From Mycobacteroides saopaulense (lineage in GTDB: Bacteria > Actinomycetota > Actinomycetes > Mycobacteriales > Mycobacteriaceae): a stretch of 64,000 bases of DNA. Position numbers and translations under genes: made by a program. The stretch spans positions 4,526,001 through 4,590,000 of the forward strand of contig NZ_CP010271.1 in NCBI RefSeq assembly GCF_001456355.1. Direction: 5' to 3'. A model generated the notes under the pieces. It made no database searches. It had not been told where the DNA came from and saw only the letters and a list, made by a program, of their open reading frames with translations. Of this stretch, positions 37,648-45,616 are shown in pieces. Numbering within the stretch: the stretch's first letter is position 1; every line of letters begins with the position of its first letter.

Positions 37648-38676
37648 ATGACTGCACCCGCAGAAGCGTCGGCGCTGGAAGCGCGCGTCGGCCACTACTA
37701 CAAGATGGACGGCCCCTACCTGGTTGGCCGGGAGAAGCTACGCGAGTACGCACGCTCGGTGCAGGATTACCACCCCGCACATTGGGACGTCGAGGCCGCA
37801 GCGGCGCTGGGCTACTCGGGTTTGGTCGCCCCGCTGACGTTCACCTCGACCCCAGCCATGGCGTGCAACCGCCGCATGTTCGAGTCCGTGGTCGTCGGGT
37901 ACGACACCTACCTACAGACCGAAGAGGTCTTCGAACAGCACCGTCCGATCGTGGCCGGCGACGAACTGCATATCGACGTGGAGCTGACGGCGGTGCGCCG
38001 GGTTGCCGGTAGAGACCTGATCACCGTCACCAATACCTTCACGGACGCGGCCGGTGAACGGGTACACACCCTGCACACCACCGTTGTCGGCGTCACCGCC
38101 GACGAGATCAGCCCGGGAACGATGGCGGCGGTGCAGAAGGCGATGATGCACGATGTCGACTTCTCTGGAATCGGTGCTTGCGAGGATTCCTACGTGAAGA
38201 CGGTGCGGCCCGAGAACGAGGTTCCGCTCGCCGACGACACCGCGCGCACACCGGGAACGCCCTCGTTCGACGAGGTTCAGGCCGGGGATGAGCTACCGGT
38301 ACATCACACCCGCCTGTCCCGCGGCGATCTGGTGAACTACGCCGGTGTGGCAGGCGACGCCAACCCCATCCACTGGGATGAGAACATCGCCAAGCTGGCT
38401 GGACTGCCGGACGTGATCGCGCACGGAATGCTCACCATGGGATTGGGCGCAGGGTTCTTCTCCGAGTGGTCGGGTGACCCGGGTGCCGTTACCCGCTACG
38501 CGGTCCGACTGTCCGCGCCGGCGATCGTGCCGGCCTCCGAGGGCGCGGATATCGAGTTCGGCGGCAAGATCAAGTCGCTGGATCCGGAGACCCGGACCGG
38601 TGTCATCGTCGTCACCGCGAAGTCCAGTGGCAAGAAGATCTTCGGCCTCGCGACGATGAACGTGCGTTTCAGCTGA
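37648..38676 (+). CDS. Fused HadA/HadB-type (3R)-hydroxyacyl dehydratase
   Basis: 342 residues made of two hot-dog domains. The first (about 1-160) resembles HadA/HadC with DYHPAHWD. The second carries the catalytic hydratase-2 motif AGDANPIHWDENIAKLAGLPDVIAHGML with Asp and His. In FAS-II, HadA and HadB are separate subunits; fused homologues such as M. smegmatis MSMEG_6754 are known and can act on acyl chains in the mycolic-acid pathway. It is not next to the hadABC locus, so this is an extra copy. Start ATG 37648. Confidence 0.85.
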   Translation: MTAPAEASALEARVGHYYKMDGPYLVGREKLREYARSVQDYHPAHWDVEAAAALGYSGLVAPLTFTSTPAMACNRRMFESVVVGYDTYLQTEEVFEQHRPIVAGDELHIDVELTAVRRVAGRDLITVTNTFTDAAGERVHTLHTTVVGVTADEISPGTMAAVQKAMMHDVDFSGIGACEDSYVKTVRPENEVPLADDTARTPGTPSFDEVQAGDELPVHHTRLSRGDLVNYAGVAGDANPIHWDENIAKLAGLPDVIAHGMLTMGLGAGFFSEWSGDPGAVTRYAVRLSAPAIVPASEGADIEFGGKIKSLDPETRTGVIVVTAKSSGKKIFGLATMNVRFS

Positions 38677-38732
38677 CCTGGCGCCTGCTCATTGTCGAAT
38701 GCAGCTGCGGCACAGATTGTTACCATCGCTAG

Positions 38733-39515
38733 GTGCACGAATCAGCCGCGCCCGCACGACACCTGTCGCGGCGTGATGCACTCCGGTACGCCGTAGCGGT
38801 GCCGATCGCAGCGAGCCTTCCGTTGGTCCTGGCTCCGCGCGCATCGGCGGACGGCCTGCGGCTCATCGACTTCACCGAACGACTGGTCTCCCCCGACCAG
38901 ATCAAGGCGGCGGGCTATGCCGGAGCGCTCGTCTACGTATCCGAGCTGCGGCCGGGCGCAACCTTTGACTTCAAGCCCACCACTTTGGAGTTCACCGACG
39001 GACTCCGCGCCGCGGGACTGCACGTCGTCAGCTGCTATCAGTACGGCAAGCCGGGTTGGCCCACCCCGTCCGATTTCACCCGCGGCTACGAGGGCGGCGT
39101 GGCCGATGCCCAGACCGCCTTGCGGCTGCACGGAGCAGCCGGCGGGCCGTCGTCCGCGCCCATCTTTTTCAGTGTCGACGAGGACATCGATCAAAAAACC
39201 TGGAAAAATCTTGCCGTCCAATGGTTTCGGGGCATCAACTCGGTGCTGGGCGTTCGACGCACCGGGATCTACGGGCACGCGCGCGCCTGCGGCTGGGCCA
39301 TTGCCGATGATGTGATCGGGCCCTCCACCACGGCCGGGTACCGGTGGGCATGGCAGACAAGGGCATGGTCCGGGGGCGCACGCGAGCCCGCCGCAGTGCT
39401 CTATCAGACCGCGGTCAATACGGAGTCGAACCCCGGACCCCTCATCGGCGATGTGCACGTAGATGTCGACGATGTTCTCGCGGCCGACTTCGGGCAATGG
39501 GATTTGAGCCGATAA
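38733..39515 (+). CDS. Tat-exported DUF1906 (glycoside-hydrolase-like) protein, copy 1
   Basis: 260 residues from GTG 38733. The N-terminus [24 protein letters not shown] is a Tat signal with twin Arg. The mature part is the DUF1906 TIM-barrel-like domain: LIDFTERLVSPDQIKAAGYAGALVYVSE, CYQYGKPGW, APIFFSVDEDID and YGHARACGWA. The repeated acidic residues (SVDEDID) sit where GH25-like enzymes have catalytic acids. A close paralogue is at 49709. Cell-wall hydrolysis is likely but unproven. Confidence 0.85.
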   Translation: MHESAAPARHLSRRDALRYAVAVPIAASLPLVLAPRASADGLRLIDFTERLVSPDQIKAAGYAGALVYVSELRPGATFDFKPTTLEFTDGLRAAGLHVVSCYQYGKPGWPTPSDFTRGYEGGVADAQTALRLHGAAGGPSSAPIFFSVDEDIDQKTWKNLAVQWFRGINSVLGVRRTGIYGHARACGWAIADDVIGPSTTAGYRWAWQTRAWSGGAREPAAVLYQTAVNTESNPGPLIGDVHVDVDDVLAADFGQWDLSR

Positions 39516-39650
39516 TCCCCTTTGTGACAGCGGCTTTCACGCGCTGTCGGCTATCGACTAGCGCGAATCGCGTTTGTGCACAGCGCAACCAGTTTTGCCG
39601 TCGCGCAACCGTCCTGGGTCAGCGGATCACGGGGACCTCACCATGGGGCG

Positions 39651-39684
39651 CGAGGTTACGCTAACCTATCTTAGGCTGGCCTAA
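39651..39684 (+). promoter_or_regulatory. Overlapping IdeR (iron) boxes
   Basis: 39651-39669 matches the 19-base IdeR consensus TTAGGTTAGGCTAACCTAA at 15 positions, and 39666-39684 matches at 14 (its core TTAGG-N4-CCTAA is a perfect inverted repeat). They overlap slightly, as at several IdeR promoters, and lie about 130 bases before the PPE start. Confidence 0.7.
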
Positions 39685-39814
39685 TTTAACAGGGCCGGCG
39701 GGCACTGGAGAGGAGACGCCAGGCAACCCGAGCGGGCCCTGGAACCGGTCAGATGATGCGTTGCGAAATTGATTCCCCCACAGTCGGTCCGATGGGCGAC
39801 ACGGGCATCACGTC

Positions 39815-41317
39815 ATGACGGCGCCGGTATGGATGGCAGCGCCTCCCGAAGTGCATTCGGCCTTGCTCAGCAGCGGCCCCGGTCCCGGGCCACTGCTTGC
39901 CGCAGCAGACGCCTGGCGCTCGCTGAGCGCCGAGTATTCTTCGGCCGCAACCGAACTCACCACCACTCTCGGCTCCGTTCAAGCCGGCACATGGAATGGG
40001 GCCAGCTCCGAGCAGTACCAGGCGGCGCACGTGCCCTACCTCAGTTGGCTGCAGCAGACCAGCACCGCCAGCGCTGGAGTGGCCGCCCAGACCGAAACCG
40101 CGGCCACCGCCTACAGCCAGGCGCTTGCGACCATGCCCACCCTGGCCGAGCTCGCCGCGAATCATGCGGCGCACGGCGCATTGGTCGCCACTAACTTCTT
40201 TGGTATCAACACCATTCCGATCGCGCTCAACGAGGCCGACTACATCCGAATGTGGGTACAGGCCGCTACGGTGATGAGCACCTACCAGACAGTCTCCGAG
40301 GTCTCGCTGACCTCGGCACCGCCGACGTCACCGGCACCGACGGTACTCTCACCGGAAAGCGACTCCGTCGCACGCGCCGCGGCCGAGGATTCGACCAAAC
40401 CGCCACCCATCATCCCCGATCCGAACGATCCCATCGAGATGTTGCTGGCGAACTCCCAGCACTTCCTCGGCATGTACCGGGCACTCAAGGGACTGATCAC
40501 CGACCCGGTCGGCACCATCATCCAGATCATCATCGACTTCTCCACCAACCCGGCGGCTGCGCTGGTCACGTGGCAGCCACTGTTCTTCGTATTCGCCTAT
40601 GCGGCAACATTCGCCGTGATGGGCACGCCGATCTATGCCGCGATCATGGGTCCGGCCGCGGGTATATCGATCCCCCTTGCCATCACCCTGGCCGGGCTCT
40701 CGCAGATGCCAGAAGCCCCGCCCGTCGACCAGCCCGCGGACGTAGTCCCTACACGTACCGAGCAGCCGCACGCGGTAGCGCTGACCGGCAGCCCGGCAAC
40801 CGCAGCCAGCACCGCCGCGCCGTCGCCGACCCCTACATCCACGGCAACACCAAGTTCCGCACCGGCGTCCACGCCACCACCCGCGGGAGCGGAAGGCGCC
40901 GGGTACGCAGTTCGTGGGGATGGCCCCGGATTCGGATTCGGACCGACCATGGGCCAGAGCACCGGTGCCACCGCCCATGCGCCGAGCAGCGCCGTGTCCG
41001 CCGCCGCTGCGCTGGCCTGCAATCCCGGAATGGCCAAGAAGCGCAGACAACGTCGCAGGAACCTCGAAGATCGCGGATACCGCCACGAGTACGCCACCAT
41101 GGACGACAACATCTCCACCGGCCCCGAGGATCCGGCACCGGTGACCGCGTCGCACTCGGGTTCCGGAAGGCTTGGTTTTGCCGGTGTCCACAAACCATCG
41201 ATAGCCACCGACGCCGCCGGTCTGACCACTCTCGCGGCTGACTCCCCCGAAATCCGAACCAGCCCGATGCTGCCGGGAACGTGGGACACGACGGACGGCG
41301 ACGACCAGAAGCACTGA
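39815..41317 (+). CDS. PPE-family protein
   Basis: 500 residues. Residues 1-170 are the PPE domain: [30 protein letters not shown], the WNG turn ([11 protein letters not shown]), and the helix pair ending [10 protein letters not shown] Pro/Ser/Thr-rich linker, a hydrophobic segment ([23 protein letters not shown]) and a basic, disordered C-terminus follow. PPE proteins travel through type VII secretion, usually with a PE partner, which is absent here. The IdeR boxes upstream predict induction by iron lack, as known for a few PPE genes. The ribosome site is weak. Confidence 0.9.
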   Translation: MTAPVWMAAPPEVHSALLSSGPGPGPLLAAADAWRSLSAEYSSAATELTTTLGSVQAGTWNGASSEQYQAAHVPYLSWLQQTSTASAGVAAQTETAATAYSQALATMPTLAELAANHAAHGALVATNFFGINTIPIALNEADYIRMWVQAATVMSTYQTVSEVSLTSAPPTSPAPTVLSPESDSVARAAAEDSTKPPPIIPDPNDPIEMLLANSQHFLGMYRALKGLITDPVGTIIQIIIDFSTNPAAALVTWQPLFFVFAYAATFAVMGTPIYAAIMGPAAGISIPLAITLAGLSQMPEAPPVDQPADVVPTRTEQPHAVALTGSPATAASTAAPSPTPTSTATPSSAPASTPPPAGAEGAGYAVRGDGPGFGFGPTMGQSTGATAHAPSSAVSAAAALACNPGMAKKRRQRRRNLEDRGYRHEYATMDDNISTGPEDPAPVTASHSGSGRLGFAGVHKPSIATDAAGLTTLAADSPEIRTSPMLPGTWDTTDGDDQKH

Positions 41318-41433
41318 CCTCTACCGAACTGTCCGGTCACTGTCTGGATGTTTCGGAGCTGCGCGGGCGGGTACTTCACCAAGGCGCGAGCCGAGGTGGC
41401 CGCCCACGAGTCCTGAATAAGGAGAGCAGCGTC

Positions 41434-41589
41434 ATGATCATTCTGGGTGTTCTGCTGGCAGTTCTGGGATATGTCTTGGCAATTCCGGTTCTACAGACGG
41501 TAGGGATCGTGCTCGTGGTGGCCGGAGCCGTCTTATGGATCTTGGGGGCGGTAGGCAGGCCGGTCGCGGGCCGCAAGGTGTGGTTCTAG
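41434..41589 (+). CDS. Small membrane protein (DUF6131-like)
   Basis: 51 residues, mostly two hydrophobic helices (IILGVLLAVLGYVLAIPVL and VGIVLVVAGAVLWILGAVG) with a short basic tail. AAGGAG lies upstream of the ATG at 41434. Its stop touches the ATG of the DoxX gene, so the two are coupled. The family is common in Actinobacteria but has no known role. Confidence 0.75.
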   Translation: MIILGVLLAVLGYVLAIPVLQTVGIVLVVAGAVLWILGAVGRPVAGRKVWF

Positions 41590-42327
41590 ATGTTGGTGCG
41601 CCACATCGCCCGTCCGATGCTTGGGTCCATTTTCATCGTCGCGGGCGCCGATGGTCTCAGCCATCCGGAAGCGTCCGCACGTGCCGCCGAGCCGCTGGTT
41701 CAAAGCCTGGTGGAAAGCGCGCCGGAATCGGCCGGCCGCTATCTACCGCGCGACCCGCAGACCTACGTCAGGATCCATGGAGCTCTTCAGCTCGCCGCCG
41801 GGCTGGCCTTGGCCAGCGGCAGGTTCCCCCGAGTATCGGCCTGGGTACTTGCGAGCACCCTGGTACCGGCGACGCTGATCGATCAAGCATTTTGGCGTCA
41901 GCCTGACCCAGACCTGAAGCTGCAGCAGAAGACTCATTTCTGGAAGAACATCTCGATCTTGGGCGGGCTGATCATCGCCGGCATCGACACCGAGGGACGA
42001 CCAGGCTTGTCGTGGCGCACGCGCAAAGCGGCCGGTGATGCGGTGGCCGCGATCAGCTCCGCGCTTCCCGGCGTGGAACCGGCGTCGCATTCTCTCCAGG
42101 CCAAAGCGGCAGAGCTGGGTGAAGTAGCGCGCGAGAAAGTTCCGGAGGTCGCCGAGTACGCCCGCGAACGAGGCGCCCAGCTCGCCGATACCGCTCAACG
42201 GCGCGGCAGCCAGCTAGCGGAGATCGCCTCACGGCGAGGAGGGGAGCTGGCAGAGCGGATCTCAGAGCGCGGTGCCGACGTGGCGAGCGCGGCCGAGTCC
42301 AGCCGTCGGCGATGGTTCACTCGGTGA
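41590..42327 (+). CDS. DoxX-family membrane protein with C-terminal 11-residue repeats
   Basis: 245 residues. The first 140 are a four-helix DoxX domain (VRHIARPMLGSIFIVAGADGLSHP; YVRIHGALQLAAGLALASGR; LIDQAFW). The remainder, from about 165, is a charged helix with repeats of roughly 11 residues of the form [ER]RG-x-[QED]LA-x-x-[IA]-x (ERGAQLADTAQ, RRGSQLAEIAS, RRGGELAERIS, ERGADVASAAE). This could be a lipid-surface helix. DoxX proteins are often linked to redox or thiosulfate chemistry. 3' end overlaps the TetR gene by 11 bases. Confidence 0.82.
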   Translation: MLVRHIARPMLGSIFIVAGADGLSHPEASARAAEPLVQSLVESAPESAGRYLPRDPQTYVRIHGALQLAAGLALASGRFPRVSAWVLASTLVPATLIDQAFWRQPDPDLKLQQKTHFWKNISILGGLIIAGIDTEGRPGLSWRTRKAAGDAVAAISSALPGVEPASHSLQAKAAELGEVAREKVPEVAEYARERGAQLADTAQRRGSQLAEIASRRGGELAERISERGADVASAAESSRRRWFTR

Positions 42328-43042
42328 AACCCATGCCGTACATGACGGTATCGATGTGATCGGCATAGAGCGCATCACTGTCCGCGACCAGCTCACCAAG
42401 ACTTCCGAAGATCTCGCCCGCGAGGTATCCGGTAATTGACGTCCACGCGAAGATCCCGATCCCGATAATCGCCGGGTCGATCGGCAAGGGCGTGTCCTCG
42501 CCGAACATCTCCACAAGCAAGGGTCCCGGTGCCGACGGCCGAAACCTGGTCCGTTGCGGTGCCGCCGCTCCGCTGTCCACCGCACTGAGGTAGGCATCCA
42601 TAAAGGACGCAATCACTTTCATCGCCGCTGAGCCGGTTTCGGAGGGCTGCGCGCGATAGCCGGGTATGGGGGTTCCGCTCAGTAGTGCGAAATCACCGGG
42701 GTGCGCGAGGGCCCAGCGCCGGGCCGCGACGAATGCCGCCCGGACCCGGCCCGCCGAATCATCCGTGGCCGCGGTCCTTTGCCCGGCACTCATGGCCTCG
42801 GCGAGAGCGACGTTGACGTCGACGCACAGCGCCGTGATCAACGCCGCCTGGGTCTCGAAGTAGCGAAACAGCGCAGCGGGCGCCATGCCCATCTCCCGCG
42901 CGATCCCCCGCAACGACAACGCTCCGGTGCCGCCGTCGGCCAGTTGTCTTCTTGCCAGCGACTTGATTTCGTCCGTGGTCTGCGCGCGCTGCCGCGCCCG
43001 CCGTGTCGCGGGCACATCCGCAGCATTCGTCCGGGTCGACAC
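42317..43042 (-). CDS. TetR-family regulator with WHG-type C-terminal domain
   Basis: 241 residues from GTG 43042, with GAGGATG upstream. HTH: IKSLARRQLADGGTGALSLRGIAREMGMAPAALFRYFETQAALITALC. The C-terminal domain (RRWALAHPGDFALLSGTPIPGY) is the WHG type. The neighbour upstream (43100 gene) runs in the same direction and ends 57 bases earlier. No target can be identified with confidence. Confidence 0.88.
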   Translation of the reverse strand: MSTRTNAADVPATRRARQRAQTTDEIKSLARRQLADGGTGALSLRGIAREMGMAPAALFRYFETQAALITALCVDVNVALAEAMSAGQRTAATDDSAGRVRAAFVAARRWALAHPGDFALLSGTPIPGYRAQPSETGSAAMKVIASFMDAYLSAVDSGAAAPQRTRFRPSAPGPLLVEMFGEDTPLPIDPAIIGIGIFAWTSITGYLAGEIFGSLGELVADSDALYADHIDTVMYGMGFTE

Positions 43043-43099
43043 ATCACATCCTCGGTTGAAAAGCGTCCGGGTGAAACCGTCAGTCTATGAACAGCTCGC

Positions 43100-43723
43100 T
43101 CACCGGTGGCCGAGCCTGCCGCGCAACGCGGCCACGCCGTCGCCGCGGAGATCCGCCAACGCACTCGGGCGACCGCCGATGGCCATGACGATCGCCTCGC
43201 CGGGGCCTCGAACCTCTGGCCCGCTGCCGTGGGTCCAGTCCACGTCGGTGGCCGCCCAGCGCAGCCCCCGCATTTTCCGCTTCGAGTCAACGAACGGGTC
43301 CGGGTTCTCCAACACGGTGCGCAGCGCCCCCTCGGGCACCGTGCGCGAACGGTTCAGCGGACGCCGGATGTCCTGGTGATGGATGAGCAGGTCGGCAAGG
43401 ACCAGCTTCGGCTGGACTTTCGCCGAGTAACTCTTCTCGATGGTGGCCTCGAAGGCGGCGAGCAGTGCGTCCGACGACCATTCTCGCGCCCTGTCCAGAT
43501 ACAGCTGATTCAACTTATCTGCCGAACCACGCACGCGAACAACCTCGTAAAGGTATGTGGGCAGGGGTGTTCCGTCATACAGCACGTGCGCCACCACATC
43601 GCGCACCCGCCATCCCGCACACAGCGACGGCGCCTCCCACTCCTGCGGCGTCAGTTGACGCAGCAGCGCGGCCAGATCACGCTTCTCCTGCTGCACCATC
43701 GCGTACACGCCTGCCCGTGACAT
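43100..43723 (-). CDS. Maleylpyruvate-isomerase-family (DinB-like, mycothiol-dependent type) protein
   Basis: 207 residues from ATG 43723, with GGGAGG five bases upstream. The N-terminal four-helix DinB/MDMPI bundle (EKRDLAALLRQLTPQEWEAPSLCAGWRVRDVVAHVLYD) contains a His at the usual metal position in VAHV, and another in LIHHQDIRR. The C-terminal half carries WTHGSGPEVRGPGEAIVMAIGGR, typical of the family. Many members use mycothiol as a cofactor. The gene follows the MerB-like gene by 23 bases and may share its promoter. Confidence 0.82.
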   Translation of the reverse strand: MSRAGVYAMVQQEKRDLAALLRQLTPQEWEAPSLCAGWRVRDVVAHVLYDGTPLPTYLYEVVRVRGSADKLNQLYLDRAREWSSDALLAAFEATIEKSYSAKVQPKLVLADLLIHHQDIRRPLNRSRTVPEGALRTVLENPDPFVDSKRKMRGLRWAATDVDWTHGSGPEVRGPGEAIVMAIGGRPSALADLRGDGVAALRGRLGHR

Positions 43724-43746
43724 CGATACCTCCCTGGTTGGATCAC

Positions 43747-44592
43747 TCAACGAAACCTCACCCGGATGAAGGTGCCCAAGCCGTTGCGCCTCCAGCTGGA
43801 AAGCATCTTCGGCGTCGGCAGCCAAAAGGGTTCCGGAACACGCAATCCCAGCCGCGTGGTGCGGGTAAGCCCCATCTTGCGCATGTGCCGCGCCATCGCC
43901 AGCACCGGCAGACTGGGCTGATAGTCGTAGTCGTGGCGCCCCTCTGCGATGGAACCCGTGATCAGGCAGGCCATCTCCTCGGGTGCGCGGGTGATTCCCT
44001 TGATCTGCGGGCGCTCTGACTTCCAGTGGTCCGCAGCATCCTCGGATGCGAAGAAACTGTTGTAGTCGCACCAACCGACCACCCGATGCGGCATCTCACT
44101 CACCGGAAACCCCAGGTGCACCCGAAGCGTGACCGGCGAATAGTCCACCAGGAATCCATCGCGTCCGACGAGGCGAACCGGCTCTTTGGTCTGTCGACAC
44201 ACCGAATCCACGACCACCTCCGCGCCGGGGAACTGCCCCGATATCGCGCACGCCTCGACGGCGCATTCGGCATACCACTTCTGCTGGCCCCCAACGGTAA
44301 TCGGATAATGGTTCTTGAATGTCGCAAAGGGGCGTGCGTACACCAGCTCACCGAGCGACGGCTGCGGCTCGGTGAGCATCTCGTCTTGGAACGTCTGGCA
44401 GTCCGCGTGCTCCTCGTCCTGGCGCGCCACGCAGATCGCGCCCTCGAGGTCGCGCAGGAGGGACGCCAGTTCCTCGTCTGACATCGCGAACTCCGCCAGC
44501 AGCTCGGCGATCGTCGGCGCCGTTCCTCGGCTCAAGACTTCGGCCATGACGCGCTGCCGGATCGCTCGTGCCTGTTCACGCAATGCCGCCAT
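43747..44592 (-). CDS. Alkylmercury-lyase (MerB)-like protein
   Basis: 281 residues from ATG 44592, preceded by GGAGG at five bases (an ATG at 44610 lacks one). The N-terminal winged-helix-like part is followed by the MerB domain: WYAECAVEACA and GWCDYNSFFASEDAADHW. MerB uses Cys96, Asp99 and Cys159; here the matching residues are Cys110, Glu113 and Cys175, so both cysteines are kept and Asp is Glu. No merA, merR or mercury transporter is nearby, so true organomercurial lysis is doubtful and another function is likely. Confidence 0.78.
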   Translation of the reverse strand: MAALREQARAIRQRVMAEVLSRGTAPTIAELLAEFAMSDEELASLLRDLEGAICVARQDEEHADCQTFQDEMLTEPQPSLGELVYARPFATFKNHYPITVGGQQKWYAECAVEACAISGQFPGAEVVVDSVCRQTKEPVRLVGRDGFLVDYSPVTLRVHLGFPVSEMPHRVVGWCDYNSFFASEDAADHWKSERPQIKGITRAPEEMACLITGSIAEGRHDYDYQPSLPVLAMARHMRKMGLTRTTRLGLRVPEPFWLPTPKMLSSWRRNGLGTFIRVRFR

Positions 44593-44610
44593 ACGGGCCT
44601 CCGTCGTCAT

Positions 44611-44629
44611 TAGTGATCACTGTTCACTA
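44611..44629. promoter_or_regulatory. Inverted repeat before the MerB-like gene
   Basis: TAGTGA (44611-44616) and TCACTA (44624-44629) with a 7-base spacer; the overlapping AGTGATCACT is itself palindromic. It sits in the leader, 18 bases from the chosen start. Confidence 0.5.
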
Positions 44630-44704
44630 TTAGAACACTGCACACATTAGCGACGCATGGCCGCGGTGACAACCCAGTCGGGCCCGGCCTTAGGCGATCC
44701 GATA

Positions 44705-44724
44705 ATATGACCGTGTGGTCATAT
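44705..44724. promoter_or_regulatory. Palindromic operator before the SDR gene
   Basis: ATATGACC (44705-44712) and GGTCATAT (44717-44724) form a perfect 8-base inverted repeat with a 4-base centre, forty bases before the GTG at 44764. TetR-type geometry; no adjacent regulator gene. Confidence 0.6.
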
Positions 44725-44763
44725 CCGTACCGAGTTGGCCCACCGCAAGCGGAGAGGGATCCC

Positions 44764-45597
44764 GTGTCTATTCGTCGTACCGTCCAGGAGCTCGCCCAGC
44801 GCCGCACGTTGCTTCCCGCCAGAATCGACTCCCTCCTGTCCGGCCCGGGCCGTGATGTCAGTCAGCTGACGGTGGTGGTCACCGGCGCGTCGGCGGGAAT
44901 CGGGCGCGAAGCGGTCACACAGTTGCGCGCCCGGGGAGCACGCGTTATCGGCGTGGCCCGACGAGCGGAGGAACTTCGAACACTCGCCGCGGAAACCGGA
45001 TGTGATTGGCGCACATGCGATCTGGCCAGCGAGGCCGCGATCGCACAGTTACTGCAGAATCTCACCGACCAGCACGTGGATGTGCTGATCAACAATGCCG
45101 GGCATTCCATTCGTCGTCGCATAGAGGATGCATCCGACCGGCTGCACGACTACCAGCGGACCATGGCTCTGAACTACTTCGCGGCCGTGCAACTGACCCT
45201 GGGCCTGTTGCCCGGCATGATCGAGCGCGGACACGGCCAGTTCGTCAATATCTGTACCTGGGCATTGTACGCCAACACCTTTCCGCGATTTTCGGCTTAC
45301 GCGGCCTCCAAGAGCGCATTGGCCATCTTCGGGCGCAGTCTCAACGCCGAGCGGCCGCACCCGGACGTGCACGCAACCAACGTGTACTTCCCTCTGGTGC
45401 GTACCGAAATGATCGCACCCACAGCCGAATACGACGGCGCCGCCGCACTCTCGGCACAGGAGGCCGGCCGCTGGATCATGCACGCGGTGACCCATCAGCC
45501 GGTAGAGGTCAACGCCGCCGTGTTACGCGCCTTGCTGCCGACCATCGATCTGTTGTCCCCGACGGCGGCGGACAGCACCATCGCATCGATCACCTAG
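44764..45597 (+). CDS. Short-chain dehydrogenase/reductase
   Basis: About 277 residues from GTG 44764, with GGAGAGG upstream. The cofactor motif is TGASAGIG, the NNAG loop is intact, and Tyr and Lys lie in SAYAASK. A 35-residue N-terminal extension precedes the Rossmann fold. RRAEEL after the second strand suggests NADP. It is convergent with the MFS gene. Substrate unknown; a 20-base palindrome covers its promoter. Confidence 0.87.
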   Translation: MSIRRTVQELAQRRTLLPARIDSLLSGPGRDVSQLTVVVTGASAGIGREAVTQLRARGARVIGVARRAEELRTLAAETGCDWRTCDLASEAAIAQLLQNLTDQHVDVLINNAGHSIRRRIEDASDRLHDYQRTMALNYFAAVQLTLGLLPGMIERGHGQFVNICTWALYANTFPRFSAYAASKSALAIFGRSLNAERPHPDVHATNVYFPLVRTEMIAPTAEYDGAAALSAQEAGRWIMHAVTHQPVEVNAAVLRALLPTIDLLSPTAADSTIASIT

Positions 45598-45616
45598 GCG
45601 CGCGATCGGCAGACCG

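Noticed and set aside
39695..39775. Resemblance of the PPE leader to a TPP riboswitch (GAACC...GATGATGC)
   Set aside because: The CTGAGA element and the required pairing arms are missing and no thiamine gene is near.
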